64,000 bases of DNA from Monocercomonoides exilis. Lineage: Eukaryota > Preaxostyla > Oxymonadida > Polymastigidae. A program made the position numbers and the translations under genes. The stretch spans positions 67,001-131,000 of the forward strand of contig LSRY02000027.1 in NCBI GenBank assembly GCA_001643675.2, in the 5' to 3' direction. Shown piece by piece: positions 24,824 to 36,062 of this stretch; within the stretch, counting starts at the first letter, position 1, and each line of letters begins with the position of its first letter. The notes beneath the pieces were generated by a model. The model was not told the DNA's origin and made no database searches. It was given only the letters and a program-made list of their open reading frames with translations.

Positions 24824-25261
24824 AAGAAATATGATGATTTATGAAAATTTGAGTTAACTTACAATTAAAAATTTTCATTATTATGCAGCTTGATATTTGA
24901 GTGATAAAGTGAAAATCTTTTCCTTCTATTTTTTTTTTTTTTTTTTTTTTTTTAGCTGTTTGAATTCATTTCCATATGAAAAGAATATATATCCAACATT
25001 ATTTATACACAAAATTATAGATGCAATTTAACTAATATTTGTAGAGATAATAATCTCAGATTTCTGAAATATTATGTAAGCTCATAAAATAAAAAGTTTT
25101 CGCATTTTCATATATAATATGGGATATTGGCAATCGGGGAATTATAAATCTTGGAATTTTCTGAAGTTTGATTTTTTCACATTAAATAAAAGAATCCATT
25201 TTATTTTTATGAAAATTACTGTTTTTTGTGTAATAGAAATTCTTTTTCGTCCTTCATCTGC
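24824..25261. other. Intergenic region upstream of RPSA
   Basis: AT-rich, with a run of about 25 T (24929-24953). The 30 bases before the RPSA ATG are pyrimidine-rich (TTCTTTTTCGTCCTTC), which fits the 5' leader of a ribosomal protein mRNA. I see no other gene. Confidence 0.5.
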
Positions 25262-26143
25262 ATGGAAAAGATGACAGAAAAACCAATCACCCCTGAAGAA
25301 GAAGATGTTCGTATGCTTCTTGCGTGCCAAGCGCACATTGGATGCAAGAAAATTACAACACACATGACTCCATATGTATACGCCCGTAGCCCAGAGGGTG
25401 TTCACATCTTCAACCCAAAAATGACAATGGAAAAGATCCGTCTTGCTGCTCGCATCATTTGCGGAATTGAGAACCCAGCCGATGTCTGTGTTGTTTCTGG
25501 CAGAAACTATGGTCAACGTGCAGTTCTTAAATTCGCTAAATACACAGGATGCACAGCTCTTGCCACCAGATACACTCCAGGTACCTTCACCAACCAGATC
25601 CAAAAAAGATTTATCGAACCCCGTCTGTTGGTTGTTACAGACCCAATCACAGATCACCAACCAATCATCGAATCTTCTTATGTGAACATCCCCGTTATTG
25701 CAATTTGCGATTCTGATTCTCCATTGCGCTTCATCGATGTTGCAATCCCAGCAAACAACAAGGGAATCAAGCAAATTGGTATCATCTACTGGTTGCTTGC
25801 ACGTGAAGTTCTTCGCATCCGTGGAACCCTTTCATACAAAAAACATTGGAATGTGATGCCTGATCTCTTCTTCTACAGAGAGACAGTTGATAGAAAGAAG
25901 GAAGAAGAAGATGCTGATGAAATCGAGGAAGAGACACCGGCTGTAGCTGAAGGTGCTCACGACAGAAGGAAGGAAGAAATTCCAGAAGAGGAACAGAAGG
26001 CAATCCAGGCAGTTGAGAAAGAGGCTTCAGCTGCTTCTTGGGCTCCAGCTTCAACTGAAGCTGCTGGACAGAGCTGGGCTGATGTTGCAGGTGATGCTCC
26101 AGCTGCTGGTGCTGCTGGATGGGAAGGACCCACATGGGCTTAA
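25262..26143 (+). CDS. RPSA: 40S ribosomal protein SA (uS2), 293 aa
   Basis: Intronless frame from ATG 25262 to TAA. The uS2 body is easily recognised: [91 protein letters not shown] and [16 protein letters not shown]. These are typical of eukaryotic and archaeal small-subunit protein SA. The C terminus is an acidic, Ala/Trp-rich tail, as in other eukaryotes. It binds 18S rRNA on the platform side of the 40S subunit. Codon use is more GC-rich and uniform than in neighbours, consistent with high expression. A second Met at codon 4 could be the start instead. Confidence 0.97.
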   Translation: MEKMTEKPITPEEEDVRMLLACQAHIGCKKITTHMTPYVYARSPEGVHIFNPKMTMEKIRLAARIICGIENPADVCVVSGRNYGQRAVLKFAKYTGCTALATRYTPGTFTNQIQKRFIEPRLLVVTDPITDHQPIIESSYVNIPVIAICDSDSPLRFIDVAIPANNKGIKQIGIIYWLLAREVLRIRGTLSYKKHWNVMPDLFFYRETVDRKKEEEDADEIEEETPAVAEGAHDRRKEEIPEEEQKAIQAVEKEASAASWAPASTEAAGQSWADVAGDAPAAGAAGWEGPTWA

Positions 26144-26454
26144 ACATATGGGTAGACATACGCTCTATTGACAATTTTTTGTCGAGCAACATGATTCTCT
26201 TTATCACTTCTTTGGGGAATCACATTCACAACATTACTGAAAAATTATATCTTATTAAGAATTAGAACAATATTTATGGAAAAATTCAAAAGGAAAAATA
26301 AAGTAAAAAATTAACAGAAAAAGAATCGCTTTCAAAAATTGGTTTATCAAAAAATCAACAATACATCATATTGGAAAACGATTTATTAACACTTCAATTT
26401 ATATGCAAAAGATGTCTAATCGACAACATTTCGTATATGTAAAGAATCAATTTT
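26144..26454. other. Intergenic region between convergent genes
   Basis: AT-rich 3' flanks of RPSA (+) and the SNF2/RING gene (-). No gene, RNA or repeat seen. Confidence 0.5.
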
Positions 26455-29400
26455 TCAAAAAGGGAATCGAGCGAATGGAGGATACAACAACTGATGTGAA
26501 TTGGCCTGTGAAGAGTAAGAATTGGGCTGCATTAATTGCTGTGGAGGAGGAGAAGCCAAAGGATTGAACATTTGATGCTGTTGATCAACAGGATAGCCCG
26601 AATAAGTCTGCCAGGGTGGAAGCATCGAAATCGAGTATGAGGAGTTGAAAGGCATGGAAGGTTGAGGTGCTGCAACACCAAGCGCAGAAGACATAGCTGG
26701 AGGAGAAGGGAAAATTGGGAGCGGATTTTCAGAAACAGTCTGTGCTAAAGGAACCTGCGAGCTCCGAGGCGATGCAGAAGCTAATGTGGATGATGGAATG
26801 GGATGAAGAGCAGCTGAAAAAGAGATTTGGGGCGATTGAGTTTGCGCTTTTAATGGCAGATGAGGAGCATCATGTGGTGGTTGAGTTGCCAGCCCAGAGG
26901 GCATATTTTGCTGCAGAAGGCCTTTTTTGATTGCTTCTTTTTTTGCGGAAGAATTTTCCGATTTGCCGCCCAGCTCCTTTTCAGTTTCTTCCACCTCCTT
27001 CATCATTTTATCAAGCTCGTCTTTCAAACTTGCCATGTGCTTTTTCAACTCCTCCACTTTTTTCACTTTCTCAATAACCTCCAATGAACGTGAACTTGCA
27101 TCTATTTGAGCCTTTTCTTTTGTAGATTTGTGGTTTTCTTCTCCTTTCTTGTGCTCTTTGTTGTTTGCTTTCGCTTTATATCTCGAGGCTTTTGGATATT
27201 TGATTGGTTCGTTTTGTACTTTCTTTCCATCATTTTCTTTTTCTGAACTGCCAGTGCTCTGCTTTTGCTGAGTTTCACCGTGCTGTGATCTCTTTTGTTC
27301 TTGCTTTTTCTCCTTTTTTTCTGCCTTTTTTTCTGCTTGCTTGGTTTGAAGTGTTTTGTGCAAGGAATGTTGCTTGATTGCTGGATCGATAGTATTTGTC
27401 TGTGATTCCTTGATAAAGCGAGAAGGGATTTCAAAGCTAGTTGTTTGATTTAACAATCTTTGATTCGGAAAAGGCACAGGGTGGTTTTGTGCAGAATGCC
27501 CATTAAAGACATCCGAAGGGCTTTTATCATCAACCACGTTAATGGCTTTTGCTTGAGATAATTCTGGTGACTGCCTTTGAAAGTTATTTTGCAATGATTG
27601 CTGTTGATTTTGATGATTTTTCTGATTAGACAAAATTGAAGGAAGAGATGAAATTTGATTGCTACCAACATCAGGAGTAGAGGTTTGCCTGTAAAGAGAG
27701 GATGATGGTGGGTTGATGCTATGCAAACTCTGAGGGAATTGAGGATAAACAGCGCCTGGAAACGAATCAGCCGGGGAATGTTGCGTGGAAGATAAAACAC
27801 TACTTGCAAAAGGATCTGGCATTTGATGATATGGCTGAAAAGTACTCAGAGAGGTACGTGAAGCCGAAGAGGCGGCAGCATTCGAAATGTTTGGTACAGA
27901 AAAGGATACAGAATTGCTTTGATTACGTTGCATCATCGTAGGTATCGGAGGCACTGGAGGCATTTGAGGTGCAGAAGATGGAGGGAGAGGCAAAAGTGCT
28001 GCATACGCTGGTAAAGATTTCGGAGCTGACGAAGAGTTTTGAATTGGAGAGAATCTTTGAACCGTGGTGGCTTTTTGAACAGGCGGACTTACTGTTTGAG
28101 GGCTTAATGAATGCATTGAACGCAGCCGAGATTGATTTTGACTGAAAATGAGAGAATCGATACTCGAAAGATTTAAATTAGATGCCAACTTTAGATGACG
28201 AAACATTGGCAACATTTTCCGTTTTAAAGCATTCATCCCCAAAGTAGTTGGAGATTGAGTGGTTTGAATGGTTTTGCCTGATGGTGCTTTTGTTTGCTTT
28301 TTGGTGTCCACTGTATTATTTGAAAAAGAAAGTGAAGAACACGAAGAAACAGGATAAATTATTTGCCTATTTTTGATATTTTGAGAAATATCCATCACAT
28401 TTGAATCATTCAACTGCGGCGGAATTTTCAAAGCTAATTTTTGTAGAACTCGAAGAGATTCAGTCTGATTCAGATCAGTCAGAGATGAAAGAGGCTCCAA
28501 TTGATGAATAAGCGATAGACCCAGAAAAGAATGAGGCTCTTCAAAAGGATCTATGATCGATGCATTTGCTTTTGTGTTTGGCCAATCTTTGCTGGAATGT
28601 GCAGATGCATCCAACTCACTTTCGGAAGCAGTGACTTGCTCGGAGTTGATCCATGGCATTGGAGCATACGATGCTGTTTGTTGTGCAATCGAAATCTCAT
28701 CTCTGTTGGCTTTCATTCTTTTGAGTGCCTGCCGAGGATAACCGTCAAACGCATATGAAGATGCAAGAAGATGTGAATTCCTCATTTCTTCTTTTTCAGA
28801 TGTGCTGACCGATTCTTGCATATCTAAATGAAGGTTCTGCTTCTGGTGGAATCCTTCTTTTCCTGCATAATCGTCATTTTTGGAATTCATTTTTTCCAAC
28901 TTTCTTTCTTTTAACTTTCCCCATAACTCTGTAATTGTGCCCGAGCTGTATACTCTCACAAGCTTTTGGCGTTTTGATGCATTTCCTTTCAACATCATTT
29001 TTAGAACTAGTCTCTCAACACGCCACCCAACTGCCGAGTCAGCCACAACAAGCGTCTGTGCGCAAGAAAGATCGAAGTCTGGGCACAATGCTATTGCAGG
29101 CAGAAGCAGAACCGCACCAGCGGCAGAAGCCACAAACCCATCTGCAATCTTCCACTGGTCAACAGCCTTTGTGTGTGTTGGGATGAAAGATGTGCGTATG
29201 CGATGATGAGTGAGGATGGTATTCAAAAGAAAGAGAGGAGATTCAAAAGAAGAAAGCACGATGATTTTTTCTGTTTGGACTTGTCTCACAATCAATTCAA
29301 GGATGAATGAAAGCGGAGACGATAATGGAACAGCATATTTGAGCAAATAAGATGAAAGAGCATGATCAGATAGAAAAGAAGTAAAATTAACTTTATTTGA

Positions 29401-32400
29401 CAGCCTCATTTGTAGCTTAGGTGAGACAATAGTTGTTGAAAACATTGTTGATGGATCATTTTTTTCTGAGCAGTTCAAATTAGAAAGTGTTTGTAGTATT
29501 TTCTCTCTTCGAATGACATCAGCATCAACCGCTTTCAAATTATGGTTGTGGGATGGCGAAGCAATAGACTCAGATGAAGATTGAGCAGTTTCACTTCCAT
29601 TTCTTAATAATGTTGGAGATGAATTCTGTTGGGATGCTGAAAGAGATGAAGATTGCTGATTATTCGAGATGGAAGGTGACTGCAAAGAAAGAAGTGTATT
29701 TGATTGTTTGTTGCTAATTTTTGAAACATATTTTGATATATCAATCCACTTTGAGTTTGCCGCCGCTGAAAGAAGAAGAGCAGTCAGCTGAAGCAACACC
29801 AACGGTACAGAATGAGATGCATCGCAGTTTGTTCCACAAAAGGGGCACTTTATTGAAGAGTCGTGAATGTTTGTTCCCCGCAGAAATAATACTGCCTGAA
29901 AAGAAAACATAGAAAAAGAAGGTTTTCGTATTGCAAATTTCAATTCTTTGGAAGAATGTTCAGAGTTATCCTCTTTTTGAGAAGCAACTGAAGATAAAGC
30001 AGGACTCGTTGAGGACGCTGAAGATACCATTCCATTTCGTTCAGAAGCAGATTCAACAGAGGAAACTGAGCTGTTTGTTGAATTATTCACAGAAAGAGAG
30101 CCTGCTGCTTCTGTTGGCGTGTGCAATAAGTCTTTTCTTTCTGAAGCTTGAGCATTAACAATTGAATTTGCTGATTGAGTTTTGGCAGATGATGAAGCAT
30201 CCACAATACAATGCGATAACAAACAATCACAACACACAACATCAAAACATGGGAGCAGAACAATCAACAAATTAGCATTTGAACAGAAAGGAAGAGAGAG
30301 AATACGTTTTTTACAAACAACACAACTCTTACTGAACAGAAAATGCAAGGATTTCGGAATATTTGTTTCATCCATGTTAAAGATGCCGTCAACAATTGGT
30401 AATTCTTCAATTTCTTCTTCCTTTTCTTCTATTTTTTTGCTTTCAGGTGAATCTTCATCGTTAAATTGTGTCTGTCCATCATCATCAGAATCATTGCTTT
30501 TCTTCATTCTTTTCTTTCCGCCGAATGGCACAACAAAATTATAATCATAATCCGATTCGCCTTTTTGCTCATCGCCTTCATATCTTTCTTTTATTGTTCC
30601 AGTTCTTCTTTCTATTTTGCTCACTTTCTCTAATTCTTCTTCGTAGCTACTGCTTTCTTCGTCTTCTTCGGCTAATCGAATTTTTCTTTTGTGTTGTGAT
30701 GTCATCAATTCATTTGATCGTAATTGATCATCAACATCCAAAGATGCGTCCTTCAGATAATTCAATATGGACATTTGATGCAAAGTTTTGTGTCGCTTTT
30801 TTGAGTTTTGAGTTTCTTCTGAAGATTCATTTTGTTTGTGTTTCTTTTTATTGAATGGTTTTTCTTCCATTGACTTATTTTTCTCATTCTTGAATTTCTT
30901 AGATTTGTTTTTCTTTTGACGCTTTCTTCTTTTTGCATTCTTTTTGCTGTTTTGAGAAATCTCTTCGAATTTCATTCCCTTCACTTCTATTGCATATTTT
31001 GGTTTAACATCTGTCACAATAATTTTCTCTTTCAAATTCATATCTGGATTTTGCTTTCTTCTGTCGGATTGAGTTATCGCACATGCCAAGTCTGAGTGTT
31101 TTCTTTCAACAAGTGCTCTTCCAATCTGCTTTATCTGCTCTTCTCTCTGTTTGTCGAGCGGTTCAATCATTTCACGCATTATGTGTTGTGCATTCTTGCT
31201 TTTCGGTTCAATAATTGGCGGTTGATAATCTTGAGTACCAACAGTCTGCTTGTGCTTTTTTGGTTTTTGGAGTTTGTTGAATTTGACGACGGCTGCAATT
31301 AATTCATCGTCGCTTATCGCAATCACATCGTCGTCAACTGGTGTTTGGACATCTGCTGATCGTAATTCATATGCTTTCTGCACTTCTTCTTGCTCTTCCT
31401 GTTCAGAAGATGATTTCAAAGATGGTGTAGCAGATGCATCAATAGAATCACCCAAACCATCCGAAGATTCGCTATCTGAAGGCTTCTCATTAAAAGGCCG
31501 ATAAACTTTGACTGAAGAAGAAGAAGAGGAAGAGGAAGAGGAATCTGAATCTGAAGATGACCTGTGGAGCGTTCTTGTCGAATTGTTTGAATCGCTTTCA
31601 GAATCATCAGATGAAAGAAAAGGATTTTGAATGAGTCGCTTTCTCATTTTTTTTCTGTGAATGGAAACTTCTTCAGATGAACTTTCAATCGAATCCTCCT
31701 GCTTTTCAATTTCAATTGTGCGCTTGATCGCAATTCTTTTTGCTTTCCTCTCTGGCAACTTCTTCTGGCTGTCAGATTTTGAAGATGCCTTTGTTTTTGC
31801 TGATCTTAGTATTCTATGGAAGTGTTTATTGGCTTTTGATTGCCCAGAGCTGTCTTCCTCATTATCGCTGCTCGAACTGATAACAATCACAGCTTCGTCG
31901 TCCGAAACTTCATTCTGCTTCTTTTTTAGAACAATATCAGATATTTGTGTGCTCGATGCATTTTCCAGCTGACTGTTGCCAAAATCTGATTGAGATTCGT
32001 CAATTCTCAGCTGGCTGATTAGATCGCCCCAATCATTCTGAGAGGAGTTATTAGCTTCTATTGATGACGATGCTTTTTTAGCATTGTCTCTTGTTAAAGT
32101 CAATTCCTGCACTTCGCTTTCAGTTGATTTGGATGCTTTTTTAAATGTTTCGTTTTCTATTCTTGTTTCTTTATTCTCTTCAGAAAGCGTAGTTTGCCTG
32201 CTGCCTGAATGAAATTCTTGCAGATTTGAAAAAAGTGATTTATCATCCAGAAATGAACGATGTTGCGATGTAAGTATTTGCTTTGAACCAAAAGAAGGCT
32301 CAACACACAGGTTTCTTGTGTCCTGTTCATGAATCTGCATTTTATCTTGATTAGCATTTATATTGCGAACGCTTCTCTCTGTGGAAAGATGGGAAATGCG

Positions 32401-34543
32401 TTGACACAACAAATTGTATCTTTTGTCATTTTTTGGAGAGTCAAGATTTATCGACACAGAAGACGGAGAAAGAAAAGAATAAAATTTTTTATCAGTTTCC
32501 ACAAAATGTTCAGAGTATTTGTCGTTTTGATAGCATGACAGTTCAGAAGTTCCATAAATCGACTCCTTTTGAGGAATTACTTTTGAATAAAAGTTCGCAT
32601 CTATGATGTGTCTGCTTTTATCTATTGATATATCCTCACTATAATGTCTTGGAGCTGAAAAAGGATGAATTTCTGAAGATGATGGAGAATTATTCAGCGA
32701 TTGAGGAAATAAAGTGAATGGCGATGAAACAGGACCTGAACTGTCTATTAAAGATGGTAAAGCTTTATTTGATGAATATATTTGCGATTGCTTTGATTTT
32801 GTGCTTTCGGTAAGATGAGCTGCAGAGAAGGCTCCAGGCAAATTCAACTGATCTTTTGAAGGAATGATATTTGGAGGTGTTGTGTAGACAGAATTAAAAA
32901 TTTGAATGTTGTTTGAAGTCTGATTTTTGATTGAAGTTTTTTCAATTTTCTGTTCTGTGTTGTCATTCTTCAAATGAACTGTGGAAGATTCATTTGACGA
33001 TGATTCTGTTTGCTCTTTTCTCATTTCCGTTGCATCATTTCTGTTGCACACAGAAATAGCATCAAGAAGAAACTAGCGCATACATAATAAAGATGAAATA
33101 TTGATAAAAGAAATGTTCAAAAGATTGTAAATAAAAAAATATTAAACATACCAATCGAAAAACGATTGCAAACAGCTTTTGCTGAGAGATGACATCGGTC
33201 ATAAATGAATGTGGTAGAATATGCTCTTTGAATAAAAGATCAACAATCATCAATGGATGCACAGAATGATGCATGAGGAGAAGGCAGAGTGAAAGATAAA
33301 ACAAATCTTTGTCAAAAATTCTATATGATTCTTCTTGTTGGATGAGAGAATAAGATTTGTTCTTATGGATTACATCCGCCAGATGTTTAACCCATGAGGA
33401 AAGCAAGTTCGTTGAAATATTCTCATCCAGAGAAAGCTTAACGCTTACTGTGGAAGAAGTAAAGTTCTGAAAAACGAATGGCGCATTTGCAAGTGGCTGA
33501 TGATGGATAAATGGCATAAGAGAGTTTGAAAGAAGAGACAACGAAGGAAGTGACTGAGCCTTCGTCAAAGTCAGAGGAAACAGCTGAGATCCAAATTCTC
33601 CGTTCAGCACTGTCACATTTCCTTTTAAATAATCAAAAATGAGCTTTCCTTTCAATCTGTTCATAGCAGCTTTTTGTTCTGCTGCTTCAAAAACGTCGGA
33701 CGGACGACTGTTTGGCTTACGATTGATTCTGTTCAAAGATGAAAGACGAGTACAATTCAAAGGTTGTCCCGTAGCGCTTATTGCTTCATACGCTTCTTCA
33801 ACATGATCCCACCCATCCATCATCAGCCATCTGCGCCGAGAAGATATGAATTGAGTCGCAACAAGTGCATCAATCAACAAATGTTTGCTCCTCTTTGCAA
33901 AAATTTCTTCATTTTTAATGGCATAACTCTTCATCGAGAAAGGAAATGTATGTGCTTCATTAACAATCAGCTTTTCTCTCATTGTAAATCCCCAGCTTTT
34001 TTGATTTTGCGTTAAATCAATCTTTAGTTCAGATGCATCGAATATTATTCGCCTCCAATCCCAAATGAAAAGTGGAGAAAGATTTTCAACGTTTAAATCT
34101 TCCTTTTCTTTAATGTTTCGATGTTCATTCAACCATTTCGTAAATTCTTTGAATTTTGCCACAATTTCAGAACAAGTTGAAAAATAATATGGAGCAGAAG
34201 GCTCTTTCACAGTTCGAATCTGATCATTCTTTTGTTGGTTTTCATTTGCCAGTTGCATCAAAAAACACATTTCTGTTTTGTTAATTCCCCTAGCTAGAAG
34301 ATATCTCCTCCATCTTTGAACAGATGACAAGTTAGAAGAAATAACTAAAGTTGAATTTATTGATTTTCGTTTTACTCGGAAGAGTATTTGACGAATCTTT
34401 TCATTATCAATGTTGATATTTATTTCTGGTAAAAGTTCTTGATGATTTTGCTCGATTAATTGGAGATCAGATGCTAAAACATCCGCAAAAACTTTTGTCT
34501 TCTCAAGGAATACGCTATCTGCATATAAACCACAGCTCGACAT
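26455..34543 (-). CDS. Degenerate SNF2-like/RING/helicase-C protein (Rad5/SHPRH-like layout), 2,669 aa
   Basis: Two exons (34543-33152 and 33072-26455; 79-bp intron, phase 0) give 2,669 aa ending in TGA. Residues 1-460 resemble an SNF2 N-terminal lobe without its ATPase motifs. STLVISSNLSSVQRWRRYL fits the motif Ia region, WDWRRIIFDASELKI sits where the DEAH box should be, and SSRRRWLMMDGWDHVEEAYE aligns with the usual RRWxLTGTPxxN segment, with the TGTP lost. A very long charged/Ser-rich linker follows (about 470-1370). A RING-like cluster starts CVVCKK (about 1380), continues PCFDVVCCDCLLSHC and ends IKCPFCG (about 1540), with a Ser insertion and Asp where His is usual. A helicase-C-like lobe (about 1735-1855) has EKIIVLSSF and LVVADSAVGW but no QxxxRxxRxGQ motif. 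The last 800 residues are Ser/Pro/Gln-rich with a Lys/Glu coiled coil. The order matches Rad5/SHPRH proteins, which remodel stalled forks and ubiquitinate PCNA. Here ATPase activity is probably lost. Confidence 0.7.
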
Positions 34544-34825
34544 ATTTTTATTAAAGCTGTCCAATTCGCACTTTTCTATCCAACTTTTTGTTAATTTTTG
34601 ATTAGTCTATATTTTTTGTATAAAAAAATTTTTTGTAATTAAAATTTTTATTATCTTACCAACAAGACTAAAATATACAACAAACATCTTTTCTTACCCA
34701 TTGCATATGAGTAGTGAAGTCTTTTTCATTCAAATGAACATCACTACTTTTGTAATTATTCATCAAAAAGCATTACAAAATATAACAATAAATGATTATG
34801 GTTCACATAAATTGTTTGTTAAACT

Positions 34826-35938
34826 TCAAATTTTCTCAACCTCACAATACCAATTTTCATGATCAAAGCCAGAGCGAATAATTTTTAACATTGAGCTTAA
34901 AGGAGGATATTCCATGCAATTTTCTTTCTGTTTTTTAATATCAAAGCCAATTTCGCAGGAAGGTTGAAACGAAGCACTGATGGAAGATGACTGCTTTGAT
35001 GATGAAAACGAAGTTTCGGGTGTTGAAGATGATATTTGTGGTTCGGAACAAGTTGAAGATGATGAAGCAACATCATTTGATGATTTCTGTGAATCGTGAC
35101 TCTTTTGATCTTCTTTATCTGTAGAACTGGAAAGTGGCAAAAGAGGCTCACTAACTTCTTCTTCTTCATCCTCCCCTCCAAATACATCACCTTTATCACT
35201 TGTTATTAATTCTTCTAATTCCCCTTGTTTAAAAAGATGATAATAACGCTTGACAAATAGTCCTTTCTGTGTTTCTTTCGCATGCTCTGGAACAGGAGCA
35301 TCTGTCTTTTTTTCTGGTTTTAGGTACCAAGGCACATAAGCATCCTGAGAAGGATAAGTCACTTTTTGATGTTCAAATGACCACACAAAAATTAATCCTC
35401 TTCCTCCTCTTCGAAGTATTCGAATCATCTCTCTTATTGCTGCTTTTCTTCTTCGAGGAGTAGAAAAGTGATGTATAACTGCAATTGAAATGAAACCATC
35501 CTTTATAATACAGAAAAAGACAGAAAATTAAACGAAAAAAAAAAAAACAATCCACAAAATAGCCAACCATTGAATTGCTTTTATACGGAAGATGAATATT
35601 ACTACATGTTATGCAATCCATTCCAGTTTGAATGGCTATTTTAAGAAGATTTTCGGAACTGAAAAAGAGAATTTTTGATAAAAACGAAATTTTCACATTA
35701 AGAGAAACAGAAAAAAGTATCCAAACGCATCAGATCCGTGCATAATTACGTTGGGATTAACTGATGTATATTTTCCGTTTCCACATCCAACGTCGGCAAT
35801 GAAAGACCCCTTTGGAAATGAATTAAGAAATTCTGCAACAAGCGGCCATGGCTTGTAGCGAGTCCCACTAAAATGATTGGCAATCAATTCATAAACATCT
35901 TCAACATAACTTTCTTCGAGTTTGATGCTCGTTTGCAT
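34826..35938 (-). CDS. TRM9: Trm9/ALKBH8-type tRNA wobble-uridine methyltransferase, 325 aa
   Basis: Three exons (35938-35727, 35658-35568, 35500-34826) join in phase. The protein begins LEESYVEDVYELIANHFS and RYKPWPLVAEFL, the usual opening of Trm9 proteins. Next come the SAM-binding motif I ADVGCGNGKY (about 52), NPNVIMHGSDAS, and a conserved ISIAVIHHFSTPRRRKAAIR spanning exon 3. GLIFVWSFEHQ and FVKRYYHLFKQGELEEL follow, and a conserved end with DHENWYCEVEK closes it. An acidic/Ser-rich insert of about 100 residues interrupts the C-terminal part. Trm9 with Trm112 forms mcm5U34 in tRNA anticodons. No RRM or AlkB domain is encoded here, so the layout is the yeast type rather than the ALKBH8 fusion. 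Confidence 0.9.
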
Positions 35939-36062
35939 CAATCAATAAAAAATGAAAGAAGGAAAAATTAAGAATGGGCATTACAGAATTATTATTTCAA
36001 AAAACTTACAAAAAAAAATTAAAAAAAAAAATTAAAATTAAAATAAATGAAGTGGTAATTAT

